Below, in pieces: positions 9,784-20,039 of a stretch of 64,000 nucleotides of DNA. Position 1 is the first letter of the stretch; every line of letters begins with the position of its first letter. Source of the stretch: Actinacidiphila alni (GTDB lineage: Bacteria; Actinomycetota; Actinomycetes; Streptomycetales; Streptomycetaceae). The notes below the pieces were generated by a model that worked only from the letters and a program-made list of their open reading frames with translations, was not told the origin of the DNA and made no database searches. Location of the stretch: positions 580,222-644,221 of the forward strand of contig NZ_FONG01000002.1 of the NCBI RefSeq assembly GCF_900112845.1. Reading direction: 5' to 3'. Position numbers and translations under genes: made by a program.

Positions 9784-10236
9784 TCAACGGGCGGGGAGGG
9801 ACGAGGGTGTTGTGGGGAGCGGGTCGAGGGGGGCCGTGGCCGGGGAGGACGGCGGGGTGGCCCATTGGGAGGGGGAGGCCGTGGGGGAAGCGGACTGATT
9901 CGTGGGGGTCGCCGTGGGGGCGGGGGAGACGTCGGCCGGGGGAGAGGTCGTGGTCGGGGGCGGCGGTGGTGGGGCCGCGGGCATCGTGGGGGCGGGTGGG
10001 CCGGACGGGCGCAGGGGGAGGGCGATCAGGGCGGCCGCCGCGGCGGCCAGGGTGACGCCGACCGTGATGCGCAGCCGGCGGCGACGGGCGGCGCCACGGC
10101 GGATCCGCTCGTAGCGGCCGGGGGGCAGACCGAGGAGGCCGGGGGCGGGCCGGAGGATGACGGTGAGCGGGTCGTCGGGATCGACGAAGTCCTCGCCGTC
10201 GAAGTCCTGACCGTCGTCGTCAGACCGTGTGATCAA
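9784..10236 (-). CDS. Single-pass membrane protein in ECF sigma operon, possible anti-sigma partner
   Basis: A 150-residue protein with an acidic N-terminus, a basic RRGAARRRRLR patch, one transmembrane helix (about residues 55-75) and a long Pro/Thr/Ser-rich external tail. TTG at 10236 is preceded by GAGGAG, and the gene overlaps the end of the ECF sigma gene by 17 bases, indicating translational coupling. This arrangement suggests a sigma-associated membrane protein. No zinc-binding anti-sigma motif (HxxxCxxC) is visible, so the anti-sigma role is only a guess from position. Confidence 0.7.
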   Translation of the reverse strand: MITRSDDDGQDFDGEDFVDPDDPLTVILRPAPGLLGLPPGRYERIRRGAARRRRLRITVGVTLAAAAAALIALPLRPSGPPAPTMPAAPPPPPPTTTSPPADVSPAPTATPTNQSASPTASPSQWATPPSSPATAPLDPLPTTPSSLPAR

Positions 10237-10711
10237 GGCTTCTCCTCAGATGGGCGCGGAGCAGTTCCCTGGCCGTGTGCAGGTCGGACATCACGGTGCC
10301 CTTTCTGCGGCCGGTGAGCAGGGATATCTCGTGGACCGACAGGTCGGCGTAGTAGTGCAGCAGGATCGGTACGCGCAGCCGTTCCGGCAACGACTGCACC
10401 AGCATCCGCAGCGAGGGGTCGGCCGGTTCGGGCGGCGGCCGGACGGCGGCTTCCGCGGTGGCCCGGCGGACGGCCCGGCGTTCGCGCTCCAGCCTGCGCC
10501 AGTGGTCCCGTACGAGATTGGTGGCGGTGACATAGAGGAAGCCGCGTGGCTCGGCCACGGCCGTCCAGCGCGCCCAGAGCCGGGTGAAGGCTTCCGAGGC
10601 GATCTCGTGCGCCGTTTCGTCGTCGTCGACCAGCCGGCGGCACCAGCCGGCCAGGCGCGGGTAGAAGGCGACGAACAGCTCGGACGCTGCCTTCTCGCGG
10701 GACCGTTTCAA
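10220..10711 (-). CDS. ECF (sigma-70 family) RNA polymerase sigma factor
   Basis: A 163-residue extracytoplasmic-function sigma factor. Region 2 covers roughly residues 8-75 (FVAFYPRLAGWCRRLVDDDE to FLYVTATNLVRDHWRR). Region 4 covers 105-155 (LPERLRVPILLHYYADLSVHEIS and GRRKGTVMSDLHTARELLR). The TTG start at 10711 has GGAGAG just upstream. It is the first gene of a two-gene operon with the overlapping membrane protein, a usual sigma plus regulator layout. Confidence 0.9.
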   Translation of the reverse strand: MKRSREKAASELFVAFYPRLAGWCRRLVDDDETAHEIASEAFTRLWARWTAVAEPRGFLYVTATNLVRDHWRRLERERRAVRRATAEAAVRPPPEPADPSLRMLVQSLPERLRVPILLHYYADLSVHEISLLTGRRKGTVMSDLHTARELLRAHLRRSLDHTV

Positions 10712-10784
10712 CGCTCTCCATGTCGGGGTCGCACAGGTGCGGGCGGTCCGGAGCCCGGATTCCGGGCCCCGGGCGGGGTGCGCG

Positions 10785-11411
10785 TCAGGAGCCCGCCGGG
10801 GCCAGCTCGGCGAAGACGATCACGTTGTCGAGGTAGCCGGACCCCGAGCGCGGGCCGCCGCAGGTGATCAGCCGCAGTTCGGGCCGGTCCACGTCCCCGT
10901 AGACCGCCGCCGTCGGGAAGTCCGACTTGGCGACCGTGCGGACGCCGGTGACGGTGAACTCCGGTTGTGAGCCGTTCTCCAGGCGCGCCACGATCCGGTC
11001 GCCCGGCCGCAGCCGGGCGAGGTGGCGGAAGACGCCGTCGCCGTAGGCGCCGACCGTGACGTGGGCGAGGATCACCGACGGGCCGGTCTGGCCGGGCGTC
11101 GGCGAGTACCGGTACCAGCCGGCCTCGTCGTGCGCCGCGATCGGCGGGACCTCGACGGTGCCGTCCGCCGCCAGCCCCAGCTGCATGACCGGGGTGTCGA
11201 CCCCGATCGCCGGGATCCGGAGCCCGACCGGGATCGAACGCGCCAGCGCCCGTACGGGGTTGGCCGGTGGCCGCGAACTCCCCGTCGTATGAAGGGGAGT
11301 TGTCGTGGGTCCGCCGGTCCCGGAGGGGTGCGCCGCGCGGGCGCCGCCGCAGCCGGTGAGCAGCGCGCCCGCGGCCGCGGCGGTGAACGCCCGCCTGGAC
11401 AGCGGTGTCAC
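10785..11411 (-). CDS. Class E/F sortase with Tat-type lipoprotein signal
   Basis: A 208-residue transpeptidase-like protein. The sortase core has the catalytic Cys in LITCGG, the His in ILAHVTVGAYGDGVF, and a C-terminal GPRSGSGYLDNVIVFAE strand with a candidate catalytic Arg. The N-terminus reads SRRAFTAAAAGALLTGC, which combines a twin-arginine motif with a lipobox. It therefore looks like a Tat-exported lipoprotein rather than a helix-anchored sortase. The GTG at 11411 overlaps the upstream gene's stop by four bases (GTGA), so the two are co-translated and the neighbour is the obvious substrate or partner. Confidence 0.85.
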   Translation of the reverse strand: MTPLSRRAFTAAAAGALLTGCGGARAAHPSGTGGPTTTPLHTTGSSRPPANPVRALARSIPVGLRIPAIGVDTPVMQLGLAADGTVEVPPIAAHDEAGWYRYSPTPGQTGPSVILAHVTVGAYGDGVFRHLARLRPGDRIVARLENGSQPEFTVTGVRTVAKSDFPTAAVYGDVDRPELRLITCGGPRSGSGYLDNVIVFAELAPAGS

Positions 11412-11791
11412 GCCCCGGTCGCCCGCCTGCGCCGTACGACGAGGACGGCGCCGCCGCCGAGGGCGAGCGCGGCGGCCGCGCCCGCGCCGATCAGCCCGCC
11501 GTCGGCACCTGAGGAGTGCGACGACACCGGCGCCACACCGGTGTTGGGCGCCCCCTGCGGCACCGCGGCGACCTGCCCGGGCGCCGTGGACTCGGCCGGC
11601 GCCGCGGTGCCGGGAGCGTCGGAGGGTACGGCGGTGGGCGCGGCGCCCGGAGCCTGCGAAGGCGCGGTCGACGCGGTCTGCGAGACGGTCGGCGACGGCG
11701 TCGGGGACGCCCCGTCGGCGAACGCGGGCACGCTGCCCGCCAGCACGGCGGTGCACGCCAGTGCCACGGCGCTCAGGACAGTACGGCGCAT
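11408..11791 (-). CDS. Secreted Pro/Ser/Thr-rich protein with C-terminal anchor, sortase partner
   Basis: A 127-residue protein with an N-terminal signal peptide ending ADGA, a low-complexity Ala/Pro/Thr/Ser middle, and a cell-wall-sorting-like tail: a hydrophobic helix (GLIGAGAAAALALGGGAVLVV) followed by RRRR. The usual LAXTG or LPXTG signal is not present. The nearest thing is APNTG about 20 residues before the helix. It overlaps the sortase gene by four bases. It may be a substrate with an unusual signal or a membrane-anchored accessory protein. Confidence 0.75.
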   Translation of the reverse strand: MRRTVLSAVALACTAVLAGSVPAFADGASPTPSPTVSQTASTAPSQAPGAAPTAVPSDAPGTAAPAESTAPGQVAAVPQGAPNTGVAPVSSHSSGADGGLIGAGAAAALALGGGAVLVVRRRRATGA

Positions 11792-11966
11792 GGGTCGCTC
11801 ACTTTCGTCGGTCCGCCCGCCCGGTCACGCGCCGGGCTGTGGAATGCGGATCGACTGAAAAGACGGAGCGACGGAGGAACGGATTGTAAAGACCGGGCAA
11901 AGTCGCCGGGAGGCGGTCCGGAGCGGGACCGGCGGGCGGCCGTCCGCCGCCCGCCTCCGCTGGGGG

Positions 11967-14609
<2,643 letters not shown>

Positions 14610-14626
14610 TCTACGGTCGCGGCTCC

Positions 14627-14686
14627 GGCGGAACGGGCTCCGGCGGAACGGGCTCCCGCGGAACGGGCCCCGGCGGGACGGGCCGC
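14627..14686. repeat. Four tandem 15-bp repeats in front of valS
   Basis: Four contiguous copies of a GGCGGAACGGGCTCC-type unit (14627, 14642, 14657, 14672). The first two are identical; the third and fourth differ at one to a few positions. They fill most of the 102-bp gap between the phospholipase C stop and the valS start. Confidence 0.85.
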
Positions 14687-14711
14687 CGGGAGCGCGGAGC
14701 CGGGTGACCGC

Positions 14712-16766
14712 TCAGCCGCTGACGCTGGGCGCGCCCGTCTCCACATGGCCGGTGAAGCGCTGCGACCAGGTGGTGTCGGCCGTGGTGCTGACGGTCAGGT
14801 CGTACCAACCGCCGTTGTACAGCACGGCGTTGAAGTAGTCGGTGACGGAACCGCCGGCCGGGACCGTGTAGTGCCAGGGGCCGTCGCTCCGGTACTGGCC
14901 GGCGGTGATGGTGACGGGGAGGGCCGCGGTGCCCGCGTTGGCCAGGACGAAGCGGACGGCGAGGGTGCCGGAGCCGGGGTCGACGGCGTAACGGACGGTG
15001 ACGGTCAGGTCCTTGCCGGGCTTGCCGGTGTCGCCCTGGAAGCGGCGCAGGAAGCGGTTGGGGCCGACGACGGACAGGTCGTAGGCGCCCGCGCCGTAGC
15101 CCGTGCCGACGTTGAAGAAGTCCTCGGCCGTGCTGCCCGCGTCGAGCGTGTACTGCCAGGGGCCGCCGCCGCGGTGCGCGTTGGCGTACGCGGCCAAGTG
15201 GGTCGCCGCCGTACCGGAGTTGGCGAAGGACAGCCACACCTTCTGGACGCCGCCGGAGCCGTACTCGATCCGGTTCAGGTCGGCGACCGGCTGGTACGGC
15301 AGGGCGCGCGCGTGCCGTGTGCCGGACTCCTGGGCGGGCAGCGCGTTGGCGACCGGGGCGGGGTTGGGCAGCCCGGCACAGGTGACCAGGGCGATACCGG
15401 TGGAGGTGTCGGGCAGCGCGGGCAGCCCGAAGACGGGGTGCGCGAAGTCGAAGACCCCGGTCAGGTCGCCGCAGACCTTGCGCCGCCAGGCGCTGATGTT
15501 GGGGCACGCGGCGGGCTTGCCGATCGCCGCCGTCCACTTCTCCAGGAAGCGCAGGACGGAGGTGTGGTCGGCGGTCTGCGAATTCACCCAACCGCCCCTG
15601 CTCCACGGCGAGATGGCGATCATCGGGACGCGGAAGCCAAGGCCGGTGTTGGTGCCGCCGAGGAATTCCCCGTCGGTGCCCGCGGGTGCGGCGGGCGGCG
15701 GGACATGGTCGAAGAAGCCGTCATTTTCGTCGTAGTTGAGGAAGACGATGGTCGAGTCGAAGACGGCGGGGTCGGCGTTGAGTGCCTGGAGCACCAGGTG
15801 GACGAAGTGGGCGCCGTTGGCCGGGGTGGCGTAAGGGTGCTCGGAATAGTCCTGGTTGGGCACGATCCAGGAGACCTGCGGCAGCGTGCCCGCCCGGACG
15901 TCGGCCGCGATGGCGTCGGCGATGTCGGCGGCGACGTCCCCGGGCTTGGTGGTGCCCTTCGGCACCGTGCTCATGCCCTTGGTGCGCAAGGGACTTCCGG
16001 CGGGCGCGGAGGTGAACTGCTTGAAGTACGCGAGGCCGTTGTCGCCGTAGTTGTCGCTCGCCTGGTACACCTTCCAGCTCACGCCCGCGCTCTCCAGCGC
16101 CTCCGCGTACGTCTGCCAGGTCAGGCCCGATTCGTCGCCGCCGTCCTTCGACGCGTCGGAGATCTTCCCGCTCCACAGGAAGGTGCGGTTCGGGCCCGTG
16201 GCGGTCAGTCCGGACGCGTGATAGGCGTCGCAGACGGTCCAGTTGTCGGCCAGCGCGAAGTGGAACGGGATGTCGTCGCGGGTGAGGTGGCCGAGCGTGC
16301 GGACATTGCCCTTGGCGGCCACCCACGAGTCGAGCCGGCCGCCGTTCCACGCCTGGTGCTGGGTGGACCAGCTGTGGTCGAGGTCGCCGTTGCACTGCGC
16401 GAGGCGCTCGGGGTCCGCGCCGCCGGCCGGCTCCGTCGCGCTGAACTGCCAGGGGTACTGCCGCCCTGAGCCGTTGGGCTGGTTGAACACGCTGTAGCCG
16501 CCGGGGAGTTGGATCGCGGCGCGGTCGGCGAAGCCGCGTACGCCCTTCAGCGTCCCGAAGTAGTGGTCGAAGCTGCGGTTCTCCTGCATGAGGATCACGA
16601 TGTGCCGGGCGTCGGCGAGGGTGCCGGTGGCGGCGGGCGCGGCCTCCGGAGCGGGCCGTACGGCGTCCGCGGCGGCGGAGTCCTGGACGCCCGCGGCACC
16701 CACGGCGCCGACCGCGGCGGCACCCGCCGACAGCGACACGAACTTGCGGCGGCTCAGCTCGGTCAT
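14712..16766 (-). CDS. Tat-exported phosphocholine-type phospholipase C
   Basis: A 684-residue extracellular phosphoesterase of the bacterial acid-phosphatase-like PLC family, which cleaves phosphatidylcholine or sphingomyelin head groups. It starts with a twin-arginine signal, SRRKFVSLSAG. The conserved metal and substrate motifs are HIVILMQENRSFDHYFGTLKG and FLNYDENDGFFDHVPPP. Two tandem C-terminal beta-sandwich domains of the DUF756 type begin at ARALPYQPVADLNRIEYG and at DLTVTVRYAVDPGSG, as in other family members. ATG at 16766 is preceded by GAGGACGATCAC and places the RR motif correctly. It is divergent from the ROK regulator. Confidence 0.92.
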   Translation of the reverse strand: MTELSRRKFVSLSAGAAAVGAVGAAGVQDSAAADAVRPAPEAAPAATGTLADARHIVILMQENRSFDHYFGTLKGVRGFADRAAIQLPGGYSVFNQPNGSGRQYPWQFSATEPAGGADPERLAQCNGDLDHSWSTQHQAWNGGRLDSWVAAKGNVRTLGHLTRDDIPFHFALADNWTVCDAYHASGLTATGPNRTFLWSGKISDASKDGGDESGLTWQTYAEALESAGVSWKVYQASDNYGDNGLAYFKQFTSAPAGSPLRTKGMSTVPKGTTKPGDVAADIADAIAADVRAGTLPQVSWIVPNQDYSEHPYATPANGAHFVHLVLQALNADPAVFDSTIVFLNYDENDGFFDHVPPPAAPAGTDGEFLGGTNTGLGFRVPMIAISPWSRGGWVNSQTADHTSVLRFLEKWTAAIGKPAACPNISAWRRKVCGDLTGVFDFAHPVFGLPALPDTSTGIALVTCAGLPNPAPVANALPAQESGTRHARALPYQPVADLNRIEYGSGGVQKVWLSFANSGTAATHLAAYANAHRGGGPWQYTLDAGSTAEDFFNVGTGYGAGAYDLSVVGPNRFLRRFQGDTGKPGKDLTVTVRYAVDPGSGTLAVRFVLANAGTAALPVTITAGQYRSDGPWHYTVPAGGSVTDYFNAVLYNGGWYDLTVSTTADTTWSQRFTGHVETGAPSVSG

Positions 16767-16926
16767 GTGATCGTCCTCGTCTCCGGGGCTGCTGCATGAC
16801 GTGACGCGGCGTGCTCGAAAATGGTTGGCTCCGAGCAGGTACGCGCAGGGCGCGAGCAAATTTCGCACCGTGGCGGGTCCGCGTCAAGAGGGCGTGGGGT
16901 GAGGTGTGCGGGCCGCGTCCGGCCCC

Positions 16927-16985
16927 TTGACAGGAGCGCCGCCCCGCTCCGACTATCTCAACCGTCTTAAGTAAAGCGTCTTAAG
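16927..16985 (+). promoter_or_regulatory. Tentative promoter with duplicated CGTCTTAAG site before ROK gene
   Basis: TTGACA at 16927-16932 is followed after 18 bases by GACTAT. Two exact direct copies of CGTCTTAAG lie at 16963-16971 and 16977-16985, 14 bases apart. They stand out as AT-rich in this GC-rich sequence and are placed to act as operator half-sites for the ROK gene, the divergent phospholipase gene, or both. Confidence 0.5.
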
Positions 16986-17027
16986 GTAATCACCGTCCGG
17001 ACCCGCGACGAGAGAGCGCCGATCCCC

Positions 17028-18257
17028 GTGACCGACCCGACCCGACCGCCCGCCTCCGCGCACCGCCCCCACCGGGGCCTGCTGCGGCTCCCGCCCGCCG
17101 CCGAGCGGCGCCCCGCGCCGCGCACCAAGGCGCACACCGCCGACAGCCGGGTCCGCAACCGCGCCCTCGTCCTTGCGACCCTCTACCAGCAGGGCGCCAT
17201 GACCCGCTCCGACCTCGTACGGAATTCCGGTCTCACGGCCCCGACCGTTTCCGCGCTCGTCACCGACCTCATGACCGGCGGACTCGTCGACGACATCGGG
17301 CCGCGCGAGGGCACTCGGCTGGGGAAGCCGGCGAGCCTGGTGCGGATCGCCGACGACACCGCCGGCGTCGTGGCCCTGGACCTGTCGCACAGCGACCGCT
17401 TCACCGGCGCGGTGGTCAATCTGCGCGGCCGGGTCATGGCCCGCGCCGAGGTCCCGATCGGCGACGCGCTCGGCGACGAGGCCGCCGCGCTCGCCATGCG
17501 GCTGCTCGATGAGCTGATGGCGCGGGCGCCGCGCACCGTCGTCGGCGTCGGCGTCGGCACCCCCGGCATCGTGGACGACACGGGCGTGATCCGGCACGCC
17601 GCCCATCTGGGCTGGTCGGACCTGCCGCTGGCCCGCCGGATCACCGAACGCTTCGGCGCCCCCGCGCACATCGGCAACGACATCAACATGGCCGCGCTCG
17701 CCGTCCTGCGGGCCCGCGACACCCGGACGCAGAATCTGATGGTCGTCGCGATCGAGCACGGCGTCGGCGCCGGCCTGGTGGTCGGCGGCCGGCTGGTCGA
17801 GGGCGGGCAGTTCGCGGCCGGGGAGATCGGGCACGTCACCGTGGGCGGCGGGGACGGCGACGCGTATGAGGACGGCTACGGCTACGGCGCCGGCGGACCG
17901 TGCGTCTGCGGGCGGCGCGGCTGCCTCGACCAGGCGATCTCGGCCGTCCACCTGCGCGCGCGGCTGGACGCGGCGGGCGCGGACGGCCGGGCTGCGGTCC
18001 TCGCCGCCGCCGGCCGGGCGCTGGGCACCGTCCTCGCCCCGATCGTCAGCGTCCTCAACCTCAACGAGGTGGTCCTGACCGGGCCTTCCGACCTGGTGGA
18101 CGGCGCACTGCCCGCGGCGGCCGCCGAGACCGTACGGGCCAGGACGCTCGAACCCATCAGCGCGTCGCTGACCGTCCGCTCCCTGGCCGACGACGCCGAT
18201 CTGGTCCTGACCGGCGCCGCCTGCCGGGTGCTCGCCGTCGAACTCGGCGTCTTCTGA
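17028..18257 (+). CDS. ROK-family transcriptional regulator
   Basis: A 409-residue sugar-responsive repressor (NagC/XylR type). It has an N-terminal winged helix (NRALVLATLYQQGAMTRSDL and LTAPTVSALVTDL) and an ASKHA sugar-kinase-like domain. The ROK zinc signature CVCGRRGCLD is present. The GTG start at 17028 gives about 40 extra N-terminal residues before the helix-turn-helix. It sits 61 bases ahead of the GH20 hexosaminidase, suggesting control of amino-sugar use, probably through the duplicated site at 16963-16985. The effector sugar is inferred. Confidence 0.9.
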   Translation: MTDPTRPPASAHRPHRGLLRLPPAAERRPAPRTKAHTADSRVRNRALVLATLYQQGAMTRSDLVRNSGLTAPTVSALVTDLMTGGLVDDIGPREGTRLGKPASLVRIADDTAGVVALDLSHSDRFTGAVVNLRGRVMARAEVPIGDALGDEAAALAMRLLDELMARAPRTVVGVGVGTPGIVDDTGVIRHAAHLGWSDLPLARRITERFGAPAHIGNDINMAALAVLRARDTRTQNLMVVAIEHGVGAGLVVGGRLVEGGQFAAGEIGHVTVGGGDGDAYEDGYGYGAGGPCVCGRRGCLDQAISAVHLRARLDAAGADGRAAVLAAAGRALGTVLAPIVSVLNLNEVVLTGPSDLVDGALPAAAAETVRARTLEPISASLTVRSLADDADLVLTGAACRVLAVELGVF

Positions 18258-18318
18258 ACGCAGTTCACCACATTCCTGCCTGCCCGACCGCGTTCCCGAC
18301 CCCTGGGGTGACCTCCGC

Positions 18319-19953
18319 ATGCTGCTGCCCGCACCCGTGTCGAGCCGTACGGCCGGCGCCGCCTTCCGCCTCGACGCGGACACCGCTGTTACCGCGCCAC
18401 CGCAACTCGCCGACGAGGCGCGGTGGTTGCAGGCCGCACTTCGCCCGGCCACGGGTCTGCCGCTGCCCGTACGGTCCGACGTCGACGCCGAAGCCGGCGT
18501 CTCGGACAACACCGTCGCCCTGTCACTGCGCGACGGCCTCGGGCCCGAGGCGTACGAGCTGACCGTCGGCCCCGCGGGCGTCACGATCGCGGGCGGCGAC
18601 CCGGCGGGCGTCTTCTACGGCTGCCAGACGCTGCGCCAGCTGCTGCCACCGGACGTCTTCCGCCGTGCCCCGGTGCCGGGCGCGGTCTGGACGGTGCCGG
18701 GCGGTACCGTCCGGGACGCGCCGCGCTTCCGCTGGCGCGGCGCGATGCTCGACGTGGCACGGCACTTCATGCCCAAGCACGACGTGCTGCGCTTCCTCGA
18801 CCTGCTGGCGATGCACCGGCTCAACACGTTCCATCTGCACCTCACCGACGACCAGGGCTGGCGGCTGGAGATCGCGCGGTATCCGCGGCTGACCGAGGTC
18901 GGCTCGTGGCGGCGCGAGTCGCAGCGCGGCGCCGCCCGGGACGCGCCCGGCGACGGACGGCCGCACGGCGGCTTCTACACCCGCGCCGACATCCACGAAA
19001 TCGTCGGCTACGCACGGCAGTTGCACATCACCGTCGTCCCGGAGATCGACCTGCCCGGGCACAGCCAGGCGGCGATCGCCGCGTATCCGGAGCTGGGCGT
19101 CACCGGCGAGCCGCTGGAGGTACGGACCCGCTGGGGCGTCAACCGTCATCTGCTCAACGCCGAGGACAGCACCGTCGCGTTCTTCCGCCACGTCCTGGAC
19201 GAGGTGATGGAGCTGTTCCCCGGCCCGTACGTGGGCATCGGCGGCGACGAGTGTCCCAAGGACGAGTGGCGCGACGACCCGCGGACGCAGGAGCTGATCA
19301 GGCGGCGCGGGCTGGCCGGCGAGAAGGGCCTCCAAGCGTGGTTCCTGCGGCAGTTGAGCGACCACCTGACGGCGCGCGGGTGCCGCCCGTTCGGCTGGGA
19401 CGAGATCCTGGAGGGCGACGTGCCGGCCGGGACGGTGGTCGCGTCCTGGCGCGGCATGACCGGCGCGGTGACCGCGGCCCGCCGGGGCCACGACGTGGTC
19501 TCCTGCCCCGACGACCAGGTGTATCTGGACTACCGGCAGTCCGAACTCCCCGACGAGCCGATCCCGTTCGCCGTGCCGCTGACCCTGGAGAACGCGTACG
19601 CCTTCGACCCGGTGCCGGCCGGGCTCACGCCGCCGGAGGCCGCCCGGATCCTCGGCGGGCAGGCCAACATCTGGACCGAGCACATGGATTCGCCGCGCAC
19701 GGTCGACTACTTCGCCTTCCCGCGGCTGTGCGCCGTCGCCGAGGCGCTGTGGAGCGCCGGGCCCCGCGACGTCGCCGCGTTCCGCGACCGGTTGCGTACG
19801 CATCTGCTCAGGCTCGACGCCCTGGGCGTCGAATACCGGCGCGAGAGCGGGCCGTTGCCCTGGCAGACCCGGCCGGGCGTCGCGGGCCGCCCCGCCACCC
19901 GTACGCAGTGGGCCGCCCATATCGACGGCCTCGTGGCGGACATCCGCTCCTGA
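18319..19953 (+). CDS. GH20 beta-N-acetylhexosaminidase
   Basis: A 544-residue enzyme removing terminal GlcNAc/GalNAc. It has the GH20b N-terminal domain, then the catalytic barrel with RGAMLDVARHFMPK, the FHLHLTDDQGWR motif and the catalytic Asp-Glu pair in YVGIGGDECPKDEW. No signal peptide is evident, so it probably acts inside the cell on imported chito-oligosaccharides. It follows the ROK regulator closely on the same strand and likely forms an operon with it. Confidence 0.93.
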   Translation: MLLPAPVSSRTAGAAFRLDADTAVTAPPQLADEARWLQAALRPATGLPLPVRSDVDAEAGVSDNTVALSLRDGLGPEAYELTVGPAGVTIAGGDPAGVFYGCQTLRQLLPPDVFRRAPVPGAVWTVPGGTVRDAPRFRWRGAMLDVARHFMPKHDVLRFLDLLAMHRLNTFHLHLTDDQGWRLEIARYPRLTEVGSWRRESQRGAARDAPGDGRPHGGFYTRADIHEIVGYARQLHITVVPEIDLPGHSQAAIAAYPELGVTGEPLEVRTRWGVNRHLLNAEDSTVAFFRHVLDEVMELFPGPYVGIGGDECPKDEWRDDPRTQELIRRRGLAGEKGLQAWFLRQLSDHLTARGCRPFGWDEILEGDVPAGTVVASWRGMTGAVTAARRGHDVVSCPDDQVYLDYRQSELPDEPIPFAVPLTLENAYAFDPVPAGLTPPEAARILGGQANIWTEHMDSPRTVDYFAFPRLCAVAEALWSAGPRDVAAFRDRLRTHLLRLDALGVEYRRESGPLPWQTRPGVAGRPATRTQWAAHIDGLVADIRS

Positions 19954-20039
19954 CGATCCGCTTCCGAAGATCCGTTCCCGACGATCCGCGCTTCCCGTAC
20001 CCCGCACCCCCACGCCCCCAGCACGTGACCGGAGGAATC

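Noticed and set aside
14610..14711. T-box leader for valS
   Set aside because: No T-box consensus or anticodon-type specifier; the gap is filled by tandem repeats.
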